A stretch of 6,391 nucleotides of DNA, from assembly GCA_007123655.1 (NCBI GenBank), contig SKKR01000057.1, forward strand, positions 1 through 6,391. The letters run 5' to 3'. A program made the translations under genes and the position numbers. Within the stretch, counting starts at the first letter, position 1. Every line of letters begins with the position of its first letter. This DNA is from Thermomicrobiaceae bacterium. Its GTDB lineage: Bacteria > Chloroflexota > Chloroflexia > Thermomicrobiales > Thermomicrobiaceae. The notes below the pieces were generated by a model. It searched no databases and was not told where the DNA came from. It saw only the letters and a list, made by a program, of their open reading frames with translations. Positions 1 to 6,391 of the stretch are shown here, piece after piece.

Positions 1-11
1 ATCGGAACGCT

Positions 12-17
12 TACAAT
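12..17 (+). promoter_or_regulatory. possible -10 box for the exchanger gene
   Basis: TACAAT matches the sigma-70 -10 consensus at five of six positions and lies about 50 bases before the ATG at 69, so transcription could begin near position 24. The matching -35 box would fall before the window start, so the promoter cannot be confirmed. A 4-bp hairpin, CGAG (45-48) with CTCG (57-60), encloses part of the purine-rich ribosome-binding region. It is short and may mean nothing. Confidence 0.3.
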
Positions 18-68
18 ACCGGTACGCGCGACTCACGGCGCCAACGAGGGAAGGTACTCGACCCAACG

Positions 69-1202
69 ATGACATTGCTGACACTCGGCCTCCTCGTGGC
101 CGGTCTCGCACTTCTCGTGGCCGGCGCCGAGTTACTTGTACGAGGGGCCACCAGATTGTCACTGGCCGTTGGTATCTCGCCACTGGTCATCGGTCTGACC
201 GTGGTCGCGTACGGAACAAGTTCCCCCGAGGTGGCGGTGACGCTTCAGGCCGGATTCGCAGGCAACACCGACCTGGCCCTCGGAAACGTTATCGGGAGCA
301 ACATTGCGAACATCCTGCTGGTGCTCGGTTCGGCCGCCCTCGTTGCTCCCTTGCTGGTCCGGAGCCAGCTGGTCCGGTTCGATGTTCCGATCATGATTGG
401 GGCATCGATTCTCTTATTAGTGCTGTCCCTGGACGGGCGAATCGGACGCCTGGAAAGCGGCGTCCTGGCGATTGGCGCCTTCGTCTATAGCGCGGTAGTG
501 CTCTATCTCGGCACCAGGCGTCGCGCTGACAGGCGCGAGGCGGCCGCCATCTCCGGGGATGAAGTGCAGGTTCTTCGGGCGCGCAGCCGGGCGATCCCGA
601 GAAGCATCATTCTTGTCATCATCGGGCTCGGGATGCTGGTTCTTGGCTCCCGGTGGCTCGTCGACGGGGCAATCGAGGTTGCAGTTGCCATAGGCGTCAG
701 TGAGATGGTCATCGGACTGACCGTCGTGGCAGTCGGCACGTCGCTTCCAGAGATCGCAACCTCGGTACTCGCCGCATTGAAGGGAGAGCGAGACCTGGCC
801 GTGGGCAATGCCGTCGGAAGCAACATTTTCAACATCTTCCTCGTTCTGGGGGTCGCCGGGTTCATTGTTCCGGTCGACATACCCGTTCCATCGTCTGCGT
901 TGAACTTCGATCTGCTCGTGATGATCGCGGTGGCGATCGCCTGCCTGCCGATCTTCTTCACCGGTGGGGAGATCGCGCGCTGGGAAGGCGGGCTCTTTGT
1001 GGCCTATTTCGTGGCGTACACAACTTACCTGATCCTTCGTGCCCAGCAGCATGAAGCCCTGCCCGCATTCAGCCAGATCATGCTCGTGTTCGTCCTGCCG
1101 ATCACCGCGCTGACGCTCGTACTCCTGGCGATCCACGCGCTGCACCAGCGCCGGCTTGCACGGGCGAAGGCAACGGAATGGTCCGGCGCGCCAGACGAGT
1201 GA
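69..1202 (+). CDS. yrbG: YrbG-like Na+/Ca2+ exchanger (CaCA family)
   Basis: A 377-residue inner-membrane antiporter of the CaCA superfamily, predicted to exchange Na+ (or H+) for Ca2+. The two inverted repeats of the family are clear. Alpha-1 has GLTVVAYGTSSPE at residues 42-54, followed by GNVIGSNIANI at 72-82. Alpha-2 has GLTVVAVGTSLPE at 216-228, followed by GNAVGSNIFNI at 246-256. E54 and E228 correspond to the ion-binding glutamates of the family. About five helices lie in each half, separated by a charged, Arg-rich cytoplasmic loop around 149-177. An eleventh hydrophobic stretch (about 334-357) and a basic tail extend beyond the usual ten-helix core of about 320 residues. The ATG at 69 begins directly at the first helix. 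A purine-rich GAGGGAAGG at 46-54 lies somewhat far upstream (14 bases). The family is firm, the exact cations are not. The symbol is by homology to E. coli yrbG. Confidence 0.92.
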   Translation: MTLLTLGLLVAGLALLVAGAELLVRGATRLSLAVGISPLVIGLTVVAYGTSSPEVAVTLQAGFAGNTDLALGNVIGSNIANILLVLGSAALVAPLLVRSQLVRFDVPIMIGASILLLVLSLDGRIGRLESGVLAIGAFVYSAVVLYLGTRRRADRREAAAISGDEVQVLRARSRAIPRSIILVIIGLGMLVLGSRWLVDGAIEVAVAIGVSEMVIGLTVVAVGTSLPEIATSVLAALKGERDLAVGNAVGSNIFNIFLVLGVAGFIVPVDIPVPSSALNFDLLVMIAVAIACLPIFFTGGEIARWEGGLFVAYFVAYTTYLILRAQQHEALPAFSQIMLVFVLPITALTLVLLAIHALHQRRLARAKATEWSGAPDE

Positions 1203-1388
1203 TCCGTTACAGGATTCACAAGCCACCGTTAACCCCGGCCAATCAGTATGGTAGCCTCATGTTTGGCGCGTGAGCGGCTGACGCAGGGGATCTCAGCCAG
1301 CAACTGCGCGGCCGGGTCACGTATCGGACCAGCGGCGATCCGGCTTCAACGTGCGTGACGTCAACGTCAACCGGGGTGGGCGTGCCGG
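1203..1388 (+). promoter_or_regulatory. structured leader region of the mrp operon
   Basis: A 186-base gap between the exchanger stop and the mrpA ATG, with no credible gene. I see no hairpin plus T-run terminator after the exchanger, so read-through into mrp is possible. No convincing -35/-10 pair was found: TTCACA (1215-1220) is a good -35 match but has no -10 at proper spacing, and TATGGT (1247-1252) lies inside the predicted RNA fold. The region is rich in complementary segments, described separately as a candidate aptamer and a candidate expression platform. It also contains GTCACG (1316-1321), able to pair with CGTGAC (1354-1359), and a tandem GTCAAC repeat at 1360-1371 that overlaps the palindrome TGACGTCA (1356-1363). 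Confidence 0.6.
1234..1316 (+). ncRNA. candidate pseudoknotted riboswitch aptamer, possibly nhaA-I-like
   Basis: Seen directly: CCCGGCC (1234-1240) is perfectly complementary to GGCCGGG (1310-1316), giving a 7-bp closing stem. Inside it, GGCTGA (1276-1281) pairs with TCAGCC (1293-1298). The first five loop bases, CGCAG (1282-1286), pair with CTGCG (1304-1308), forming an H-type pseudoknot. A second small set, GCC (1254-1256) with GGC (1265-1267) and TCA (1257-1259) with TGA (1271-1273), would form another compact pseudoknot. Established: the nhaA-I and nhaA-II RNAs (Li+) and the DUF1646 RNA (Na+) precede cation-transporter genes. Inference: the position before a Na+/H+ antiporter operon and the AGCCAGCAACTGCG segment make nhaA-I my first guess, from memory of that motif only. 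It could instead be an undescribed class or a chance fold in GC-rich DNA. Confidence 0.5.
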
Positions 1389-1390
1389 AT
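1338..1390 (+). promoter_or_regulatory. candidate start-codon-sequestering expression platform of mrpA
   Basis: ATCCGGC (1338-1344) is a perfect 7-base complement of GCCGGAT (1384-1390), whose last two bases are the A and T of the mrpA ATG. Nested between the arms is a hairpin, TGACG (1356-1360) with CGTCA (1365-1369) around a TCAA loop, followed by the only Shine-Dalgarno-like run, GGGGTGGG (1373-1380). If formed, this structure would block mrpA initiation. The same left arm can pair instead with GGCCGG (1310-1315) through CCGGCT (1340-1345, with one G-U pair). That is the 3' strand of the aptamer closing stem, so the two folds compete. A shorter alternative pairs CGGA (1325-1328) with TCCG (1339-1342). 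Whether ligand turns expression on or off cannot be told from sequence. Confidence 0.42.
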
Positions 1391-3701
1391 GGGGATTCTC
1401 GCAGCAGTACTCTCAGGGTTCGTGGTCGCCGTGATCGCGCCCTGGCTGACGCGGTGGCTTGGGGACCGCATCGGCTGGGTGATCGCGATTCTTCCGCTTT
1501 CCATCACGGCCTACCTCTTCACATTCATCCCGGCAGTCGCGGACGGTGAAGTCCGGCAATACTCACTGCAGTGGATCCCTGTTCTCGATGTCTCGCTATC
1601 CTTCCAGGTCGACGGGCTTGGCCTGATCTTCGCGCTACTGATCAGCGGTATCGGCACGTTGATCATGTTCTACGGCGGCGCCTACCTGCAAGGGCATCAT
1701 CAGCTAGGCCGCTTCTACGTCTACATCCTGATGTTTATGGCCTCGATGCTCGGGGTCGTGCTGGCCGACAACCTGATCACTTTCTTCGTGTTCTTTGAAC
1801 TCACCAGCATCACGTCCTACCTGCTGATCGGGTTCGATCACAACAGCGAGGCATCCCGCTACTCGGCACGTCAGGCACTGCTGGTCACCGCGATCGGCGG
1901 GCAGTTTCTACTGGTCGGGCTCATTCTTCTCGCGATCGTCGGCGGCGGCTGGGAGTTCTCGGCGCTCGTCGACCAGGCGGATGTCATCCAGGATCACTCC
2001 CTCTATCTGCCAATCATGATCCTGATCCTGGGAGGTGCGTTCACGAAGTCCGCTCAGATCCCGTTCCACTTCTGGCTTCCGGGGGCGATGGCCGCACCCA
2101 CTCCGGTGAGTGCCTATCTGCACTCCGCGACGATGGTGAAGGCCGGCGTCTATCTGCTGGCTCGCGTCAACCCGACGCTCGGCGGAACAGAAGCCTGGCA
2201 ATACACGCTGACCACCTTCGGGGCGGCGACGATGCTGGTTGGCGCCTACCTGGCGATTCAGCGGACAGATCTCAAACAACTGCTGGCCTATACCACCGTC
2301 AGTACGCTCGGCTTGCTCACGATGCTGATCGGGATCGGGACGGAGATCGCACTCAAGGCGGCTATGGTCTCCCTGGTCGTTCACTCACTGTACAAAGGCG
2401 CCCTGTTTCTCGTTGCCGGCACCATTGACCATGAAACAGGGACTCGTGACATCCGGATTCTCGGGGGACTCCGAAAACTGATGCCAATAACCGCGGTGGG
2501 GGCAGGCATCGCTGCCCTCTCCATGGCTGGAATTCCGCCCCTTTTCGGATTCATCGGCAAGGAACTCGTCTACGAGGCCGCGCTGGATATGGACACCTGG
2601 GCGGTTGCGCTGGCGTTTATCGCCGTGGTGAGCAACGTCCTCATGGTCGCGATCGCCGGCATCACCGGGATTCACCCCTTCACGGGGCCGGAACGCGAGA
2701 CGCCGAAGCACGCCCACGAAGCACCGGTCGCTTTCTGGCTCGGGCCGCTCATCCTGGGCGCGCTGGGGCTGGTGATCGGGATCCTTCCTGGTCTTGTGGA
2801 TGCCCGTATCATCTCGCCGGCCATCAGCGCGATCACCGGCGAGCCGGTGGAAGTGACCATCTACCTCTGGCACGGGCTCAACGTGATGCTCGCCATGAGC
2901 GCGATCACCGTCGCGCTCGGGGTTGTTGCCTATGTTTTCCGGGAACAGGTCCGCAACCTGAGCAATCTCACCTGGGAGCTTGGTCGTGTCGGGTCGGAAG
3001 CGGCGTACGACGGCGCACTGGTGTTGCTGGACATTGTCGCCAGGGGGCAGACGAGGATCATCCAGAACGGCTATTTGCGCTTCTATTTCCTGACCATCCT
3101 GGTGGTCCTGGTCGTCGCGGCGGTCTACCCGCTGGCGACATACGGGGACATTGAAATCGCCGGTGATCTGAATGATATCCGCTTCTACGAGTGGGGCGTG
3201 GCCATTATCGTCCTGCTCGGGGCGTACATGGCCGTGCGGGCTCAGTCCCGCCTGGCCGCCGTGGCAGCGCTGGGCACGGTGGGTTATGGCGTGGCGACGA
3301 TCTACATCCTCTACGGAGCGCCCGACCTGGCCATGACCCAGATACTCGTGGAAACGCTGACTGTCATCCTGTTCGTTTTGGTGCTCTATCGACTACCGCA
3401 GTTCGCAACGCTTTCCAGACCATCATCCAGAGCCAGAGACGCTGTTGTCGCGGTCACCGCCGGGGCATTGATGACGGTGCTGGTGCTCATCGTCAGCAAC
3501 GTTCAGTTTGAACCACCTATTTCGGAGTTCCACGCGGAAGAGGCCTATCCGCTCGCCCACGGCCGGAACGTGGTCAACGTCATCCTGGTCGACTTCCGGG
3601 CTGTTGATACGCTGGGCGAGATCATCGTGCTTGCGGTTGCGGGCATCGGTGTCTATGCGCTGCTTCGCTTGCGGTTGTGGGAGGACAGGACCGAACAATG
3701 A
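1389..3701 (+). CDS. mrpA: Na+/H+ antiporter subunit MrpA (unfused)
   Basis: A 770-residue subunit with many membrane helices, the largest in the Mrp cation/proton antiporter and homologous to complex I NuoL. The N-terminal 500 or so residues are the proton-pumping-type domain. E137 lies in FFELTS, K220 in [14 protein letters not shown] (215-228), K251 in HSATMVKAG (245-253), H332 and K336 in [10 protein letters not shown], and K391 in GFIGKE. These match the charged residues of the hydrophilic axis in NuoL-like antiporters. Residues about 600-672 form the NuoJ-like part (DUF4040-type), with E655 in the [13 protein letters not shown] segment (646-658). The last 90 residues resemble MrpB-family membrane segments, with [11 protein letters not shown] at 734-744. 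The length is close to that of unfused MrpA proteins (about 800). The ATG at 1389 follows GGGGTGGG by 8 bases and begins at the first helix. No good in-frame start lies just upstream. The stop overlaps the mrpB start. Confidence 0.95.
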   Translation: MGILAAVLSGFVVAVIAPWLTRWLGDRIGWVIAILPLSITAYLFTFIPAVADGEVRQYSLQWIPVLDVSLSFQVDGLGLIFALLISGIGTLIMFYGGAYLQGHHQLGRFYVYILMFMASMLGVVLADNLITFFVFFELTSITSYLLIGFDHNSEASRYSARQALLVTAIGGQFLLVGLILLAIVGGGWEFSALVDQADVIQDHSLYLPIMILILGGAFTKSAQIPFHFWLPGAMAAPTPVSAYLHSATMVKAGVYLLARVNPTLGGTEAWQYTLTTFGAATMLVGAYLAIQRTDLKQLLAYTTVSTLGLLTMLIGIGTEIALKAAMVSLVVHSLYKGALFLVAGTIDHETGTRDIRILGGLRKLMPITAVGAGIAALSMAGIPPLFGFIGKELVYEAALDMDTWAVALAFIAVVSNVLMVAIAGITGIHPFTGPERETPKHAHEAPVAFWLGPLILGALGLVIGILPGLVDARIISPAISAITGEPVEVTIYLWHGLNVMLAMSAITVALGVVAYVFREQVRNLSNLTWELGRVGSEAAYDGALVLLDIVARGQTRIIQNGYLRFYFLTILVVLVVAAVYPLATYGDIEIAGDLNDIRFYEWGVAIIVLLGAYMAVRAQSRLAAVAALGTVGYGVATIYILYGAPDLAMTQILVETLTVILFVLVLYRLPQFATLSRPSSRARDAVVAVTAGALMTVLVLIVSNVQFEPPISEFHAEEAYPLAHGRNVVNVILVDFRAVDTLGEIIVLAVAGIGVYALLRLRLWEDRTEQ

Positions 3702-4111
3702 CGTCTCTGATTCTCCAGACCGCGGCGAGATCACTGGTTGCCGTGCTCCTGCTATTCTCGATCTTCCTGCTCCTGCGCGGGCACGATGAACCAGGGGGCG
3801 GGTTCATCGGCGGGCTCGTTGCCGCGGCCGCGTTCACGTTGTACGCCATCTCGTTCGACGTCCCGTCAACCCGTCGCGTACTCGGAATCCGGCCGCAGAT
3901 GATGATCGCAATCGGCCTGTTACTGGCAGGCGGATCCGGGGTCTTCGCATTGCTGACGCAGGATCCCTATCTGACGCACCTCTGGTACGACCTGGACATT
4001 CCGGGCTTCGGAGAAGTCCACCTGGGAACGTTTCTGCTATTCGATATCGGAGTGTTTCTTGTCGTCATCGGTACGACGTTGCTCGTGGTTCTGACGCTAT
4101 CGGAGGAGTGA
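3698..4111 (+). CDS. mrpB: Na+/H+ antiporter subunit MrpB
   Basis: A 137-residue membrane protein with about four helices, the MnhB/MrpB family subunit of the antiporter. It contacts the C-terminal part of MrpA in the complex. The family signature [16 protein letters not shown] sits at residues 25-40, and [16 protein letters not shown] at 105-120, both strongly diagnostic. Length agrees with the usual 140 or so. The ATG at 3698 overlaps the mrpA stop in ATGA and has AGGA (3687-3690) 7 bases upstream, plus GGAGG (3680-3684) further out. An in-frame GTG at 3677 would add seven polar residues inside mrpA and is less likely, because the ATG gives both the typical N-terminus and the coupled overlap. 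A separate mrpB indicates the seven-gene operon type, unlike the mrpAB fusions of many proteobacteria. Confidence 0.94.
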   Translation: MTSLILQTAARSLVAVLLLFSIFLLLRGHDEPGGGFIGGLVAAAAFTLYAISFDVPSTRRVLGIRPQMMIAIGLLLAGGSGVFALLTQDPYLTHLWYDLDIPGFGEVHLGTFLLFDIGVFLVVIGTTLLVVLTLSEE

Positions 4112-4112
4112 C

Positions 4113-4460
4113 ATGGAAACCCTGATGGCCCTGGTGGTCGGCGCCCTGTTCGCCTCCGGTGTCTATCTGATGATGAGACGGAGCATCGTCAAGCTGGCAA
4201 TCGGTCTGGTGCTCCTGAGCCAGTCCGCCAATCTCCTGTTTTTTACCGCTGCGGGACTGACACGTGGGAGCCCGCCGCTCGTGCCGGAGGGCGAGACGGC
4301 ACCCCCGGTTCCATTTGCGGACCCGCTGCCGCAGGCCCTGATACTGACAGCGATCGTCATCGGTTTCGGCGTGCTGGCCTTCACGCTGGTGCTGGTGAAA
4401 CGTGTCTACCAGACCGTCGGGACTGATGATCTGGACGAAATGCGGAGCACCGACACATGA
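4113..4460 (+). CDS. mrpC: Na+/H+ antiporter subunit MrpC (NuoK-like)
   Basis: A 115-residue, three-helix membrane subunit homologous to complex I NuoK, linking the MrpA and MrpD antiporter modules. Helix 1 is about residues 3-21, helix 2 about 28-48 with [12 protein letters not shown] at 31-42, and helix 3 about 74-96 with the family hallmark [17 protein letters not shown] at 70-86. A Pro-rich loop (51-73) joins helices 2 and 3, as is usual in the family. The membrane glutamates typical of NuoK are absent, as expected for MrpC. The start is one base after the mrpB stop. The Shine-Dalgarno GGAGGAG at 4102-4108 lies 4 bases upstream and is among the strongest in the operon. The stop overlaps the mrpD ATG in ATGA. 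Confidence 0.94.
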   Translation: METLMALVVGALFASGVYLMMRRSIVKLAIGLVLLSQSANLLFFTAAGLTRGSPPLVPEGETAPPVPFADPLPQALILTAIVIGFGVLAFTLVLVKRVYQTVGTDDLDEMRSTDT

Positions 4461-5983
4461 GTCACGACGTGCTCGTCGCGCTGCCAATCGTTATCCCGCT
4501 GGCAACCGCGGTGATCACCCTGTTCTCTTACGACAGCCGGGCGCACCAGCGGATCATCTCCACTATCGGGTCCGGCGCCTTGCTTGTGGCAGCCATCGCA
4601 CTGCTCTGGACAGTCAACCAGGACGGCATCCTCGTCAGTGAGATGGGCGACTGGCCGGCGCCGTTCGGTATTGCTTTCGTCGCGGACCTGCTCTCCTCCC
4701 TGATGGTGCTCATGACCGGCCTGACGGCGCTCACCGTATCAATCTACGCGCTCGGCTCCATGGACCCCCGGCGTGAATCGTTTGGCTTCTACCCTGTATT
4801 CCAGATCCTGCTGATGGGCATTACCGGCTCGTTCCTCACGGGCGACGTGTTCAACCTGTTCGTCTGGTTCGAGATCATGTTGATCGCCTCGTTCGTGTTG
4901 ATTGCGCTCGGCGGCGAGCGACCACAGCTGGAGGGGTCGATCAAGTACGTCGCGCTCAATCTGGTCTCATCAATGATCCTGCTCAGCGCAATCGGACTGC
5001 TCTACGGTATGGCTGGCACACTCAATATGGGTGATCTCGGCCTCAAGTTGCAGGACGTCGACCAACCCTGGCTGGTGACGACGGTAGGCACCCTGTTCCT
5101 CGTCTCGTTCGGGATCAAGGCCGCGGTTTTCCCGATGTTCTTCTGGCTTCCGGCTTCTTATCACACCCCGCCGATCGCCGTCACGGCCATCATCGCGGCC
5201 TTGCTCAGTAAAGTTGGCGTCTATGCGCTGATCCGGGCGTTCACGCTCATCTTCACCCAGGAGACCGGCTATACGCATCAGATCATTCTGGTGATCGCGG
5301 GACTGACGATGGTCACCGGGGTGCTCGGAGCCGTTGCCCAGACCGAGGTCCGCCGGCTGCTTTCGTTTCACATCATCAGCCAGATCGGCTACATGCTGGT
5401 CGGACTTGCGCTGCTGTCGCCACTCGCGCTTGCCGGGTCGCTTTTCTACGTCATTCACAACATGGTTACCAAAACGAATCTGTTCCTGATCAGTGGGGTC
5501 GCGAACCGGCTGCAGGGGACCTACGAACTGAAAAAGCTCGGAAGTCTGTATCGCTACCACCCGTATGTATCGGTCCTGTTCTTCGTGTCCGCCCTTGCGC
5601 TGGCCGGTATGCCGCCATTCTCCGGCTTCATGGCGAAGCTGACACTCGTTCGGGGCAGCCTGGAGATCGAGCATTACGTCATCGTGGCCGTGGCCCTGTT
5701 AACGAGCATGCTCACACTGTTTTCCATGGCCAAGATCTGGACAGAAGGCTACTGGACTCCGTCGCCGGCTGAAGTGGACGGAGAACTCCCGCCCGGCGTG
5801 GAGAAGTTCCCGGGCTGGACCAGGCAGATGGTGGCGCTGTTCATCCCGATCATTGTTCTGGCCTCGCTTTCGGTCGGGATGGGAATCCTGGCTCAGCCGG
5901 TCATATCATTACTGGTCGACACGGCAGAGCAACTGCTTGATCCGGGGCTCTACATCGAAGCAGTGATTGGAGACGAGCCATAA
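4457..5983 (+). CDS. mrpD: Na+/H+ antiporter subunit MrpD
   Basis: A 508-residue antiporter-type subunit homologous to complex I NuoM/NuoN and predicted to have 14 helices. Together with MrpA it provides the ion path across the membrane. The proton-channel residues are intact: E139 in [12 protein letters not shown] (135-146), K221 in [16 protein letters not shown] (217-232), K252 in [11 protein letters not shown]305 in [11 protein letters not shown] (303-313), H334 and K339 in [12 protein letters not shown] (332-343), and K394 in SGFMAKL. The length is typical, with no truncation or frameshift. The start at 4457 is the ATG of the ATGA overlap with the mrpC stop. GGAG (4444-4447) lies 9 bases upstream. 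It ends with TAA at 5981-5983 and overlaps the inferred mrpE initiator. MrpA rather than NuoN is the closest relative among neighbours, and the operon order excludes a respiratory complex I gene. Confidence 0.95.
   Translation: MSHDVLVALPIVIPLATAVITLFSYDSRAHQRIISTIGSGALLVAAIALLWTVNQDGILVSEMGDWPAPFGIAFVADLLSSLMVLMTGLTALTVSIYALGSMDPRRESFGFYPVFQILLMGITGSFLTGDVFNLFVWFEIMLIASFVLIALGGERPQLEGSIKYVALNLVSSMILLSAIGLLYGMAGTLNMGDLGLKLQDVDQPWLVTTVGTLFLVSFGIKAAVFPMFFWLPASYHTPPIAVTAIIAALLSKVGVYALIRAFTLIFTQETGYTHQIILVIAGLTMVTGVLGAVAQTEVRRLLSFHIISQIGYMLVGLALLSPLALAGSLFYVIHNMVTKTNLFLISGVANRLQGTYELKKLGSLYRYHPYVSVLFFVSALALAGMPPFSGFMAKLTLVRGSLEIEHYVIVAVALLTSMLTLFSMAKIWTEGYWTPSPAEVDGELPPGVEKFPGWTRQMVALFIPIIVLASLSVGMGILAQPVISLLVDTAEQLLDPGLYIEAVIGDEP
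5969..5972 (+). promoter_or_regulatory. ribosome binding site that decides the mrpE start
   Basis: GGAG inside the last codons of mrpD lies 7 bases before the ATA at 5980, which is ideal spacing. It lies 22 bases before the TTG at 5995 and 16 before the CTG at 5989, too far for efficient use. The site therefore favours initiation at the ATAA overlap, at the same relative place where mrpB and mrpD start. Confidence 0.6.
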
Positions 5984-6391
5984 ACGCCCTGCTCTTGAAC
6001 GTCTTTCTGGCACTGGTCTGGGCGGCCGCAACCGGCAATTTTGACCCAGGCAACCTGATACTGGGCTTCGGGCTCGGGTTTCTGGTCGTGGTGTTCGGCC
6101 AGCGTGCAGTCGGGAGCGCCAGCTACGGTCGGAGGGTCGTGCTGGTGATCCGGTTCGCGCTGTTCTTCATTTACGAGCTGTTCAAGGCAAACCTGCGTGT
6201 CGCCTACGACGTGGTTACGCCGTCCCAGTTCATGCGCCCTGGAGTCGTGGCGATCCCGTTGAGCGTCAAGACCGACGCGGAAATCACGCTGCTGGCGAAC
6301 CTGATCTCACTGACCCCGGGGACGCTCAGTCTGGACGTCTCCGACGACCGCTCCGTGCTCTATATACATTCCATGTTCGTTGACGATCCGG
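5980..6391 (+). CDS. mrpE: Na+/H+ antiporter subunit MrpE, 3' end outside window
   Basis: Partial gene, read by hand from 5980 to the right edge (137 codons plus one base). The full family length is near 160, so about 20 residues are missing. The protein begins [15 protein letters not shown], has two N-terminal hydrophobic stretches (about 3-18 and 24-40) and another near 52-66 containing [10 protein letters not shown]. It then carries the C-terminal signature [16 protein letters not shown] (108-123) and [12 protein letters not shown] (126-137). T112 and P113 fall in the SLTPGT segment that mutational work in Bacillus Mrp marks as important. MrpE supports assembly or stability and full activity of the complex. 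The start is odd: no ATG or GTG occurs in frame near the N-terminus, and the frame is open only back to 5941 (TGA at 5938). ATA at 5980 fits the family N-terminus, overlap pattern and ribosome binding site. TTG at 5995 is the canonical-codon alternative and would drop five residues. Identity is firm, the start is not. Confidence 0.9.
   Translation, partial: MNALLLNVFLALVWAAATGNFDPGNLILGFGLGFLVVVFGQRAVGSASYGRRVVLVIRFALFFIYELFKANLRVAYDVVTPSQFMRPGVVAIPLSVKTDAEITLLANLISLTPGTLSLDVSDDRSVLYIHSMFVDDP

Noticed and set aside
417..1226. A long minus-strand open frame (269 codons) opposite the exchanger gene
   Set aside because: It is an antisense shadow of a GC-rich coding region. Its translation is charged and low in hydrophobic structure with no family features, while the + strand protein is a clear CaCA exchanger.
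1215..1252. A sigma-70 promoter from TTCACA (1215-1220) and TATGGT (1247-1252)
   Set aside because: The spacer is 26 bases, far from 17. Using TTAACC (1229-1234) as -35 gives only 12. The TATGGT also falls within the predicted RNA domain.
1248..1358. A 36-codon open frame from ATG at 1248 to TGA at 1356 inside the leader
   Set aside because: It has no Shine-Dalgarno sequence upstream, shows no recognisable protein features, and overlaps the dense RNA pairings that explain the region better. A mini-frame ATG TTT GGC GCG TGA at 1259-1273 was rejected for the same reason.
3677..3697. GTG at 3677 as the mrpB start
   Set aside because: It adds a short polar stretch not expected at the MrpB N-terminus and removes the ATGA overlap and well-placed AGGA that support ATG at 3698.
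4970..5674. A 234-codon minus-strand open frame opposite mrpD
   Set aside because: Its composition (rich in Q, R, H, D and E) is typical of the complement of membrane-protein codons. The + strand holds an intact, well-conserved mrpD.
1389..5983. Respiratory complex I (nuoL, nuoK, nuoM) genes
   Set aside because: The proteins are homologous, but the separate MrpB and MrpE signatures, the MrpA C-terminal extension and the gene order are specific to the Mrp antiporter.

Overview
The window comes from a GC-rich bacterium (roughly 60% G+C by eye, with third positions mostly G or C). It carries inner-membrane cation-transport genes, all on the + strand. There is no mobile-element, CRISPR, tRNA or rRNA signal. 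The taxon cannot be fixed from this stretch. A separate mrpA and mrpB, rather than an mrpAB fusion, points to the seven-gene type of mrp operon. That type is common in Gram-positive, Chloroflexota-like and some gammaproteobacterial lineages. The gene content fits an organism that spends effort on Na+ homeostasis (halophilic, alkaliphilic or sodium-cycling), but this is an inference.

Layout: positions 69-1202 encode a YrbG/CaCA-type Na+/Ca2+ exchanger. Positions 1203-1388 are a 186-base non-coding leader with dense RNA pairing. From 1389 to the right edge runs an mrp (mnh, sha) operon for a multisubunit Na+/H+ antiporter, in the order mrpA, mrpB, mrpC, mrpD, mrpE. mrpE is cut by the window edge, and mrpF and mrpG are expected just beyond it. 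The junctions are very tight: a 4-base ATGA overlap for A/B, a 1-base gap for B/C, a 4-base ATGA overlap for C/D, and a 4-base ATAA overlap for D/E. This suggests translational coupling and fixed stoichiometry.

How it works: MrpA and MrpD are the complex I-like (NuoL/NuoM/NuoN-type) ion-translocating subunits. MrpC resembles NuoK, and the MrpA C-terminus resembles NuoJ. MrpB and MrpE are family-specific subunits needed for assembly and activity. Together they exchange external H+ for internal Na+ (or Li+/K+), driven by the proton-motive force. The upstream exchanger would use the resulting Na+ gradient to move Ca2+ out.

Two points stand out. First, the leader before mrpA can form a 7-bp closing stem (1234-1240/1310-1316) around an H-type pseudoknot. 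Downstream, a 7-bp helix (1338-1344/1384-1390) would cover the first two bases of the mrpA start codon. Part of that helix is mutually exclusive with the closing stem. This looks like a riboswitch controlling translation, possibly of the nhaA-I (lithium) type. Second, mrpE has no ATG, GTG or TTG where its conserved N-terminus begins. The best-placed initiator, with a well-spaced ribosome binding site, is ATA inside the ATAA overlap with the mrpD stop.
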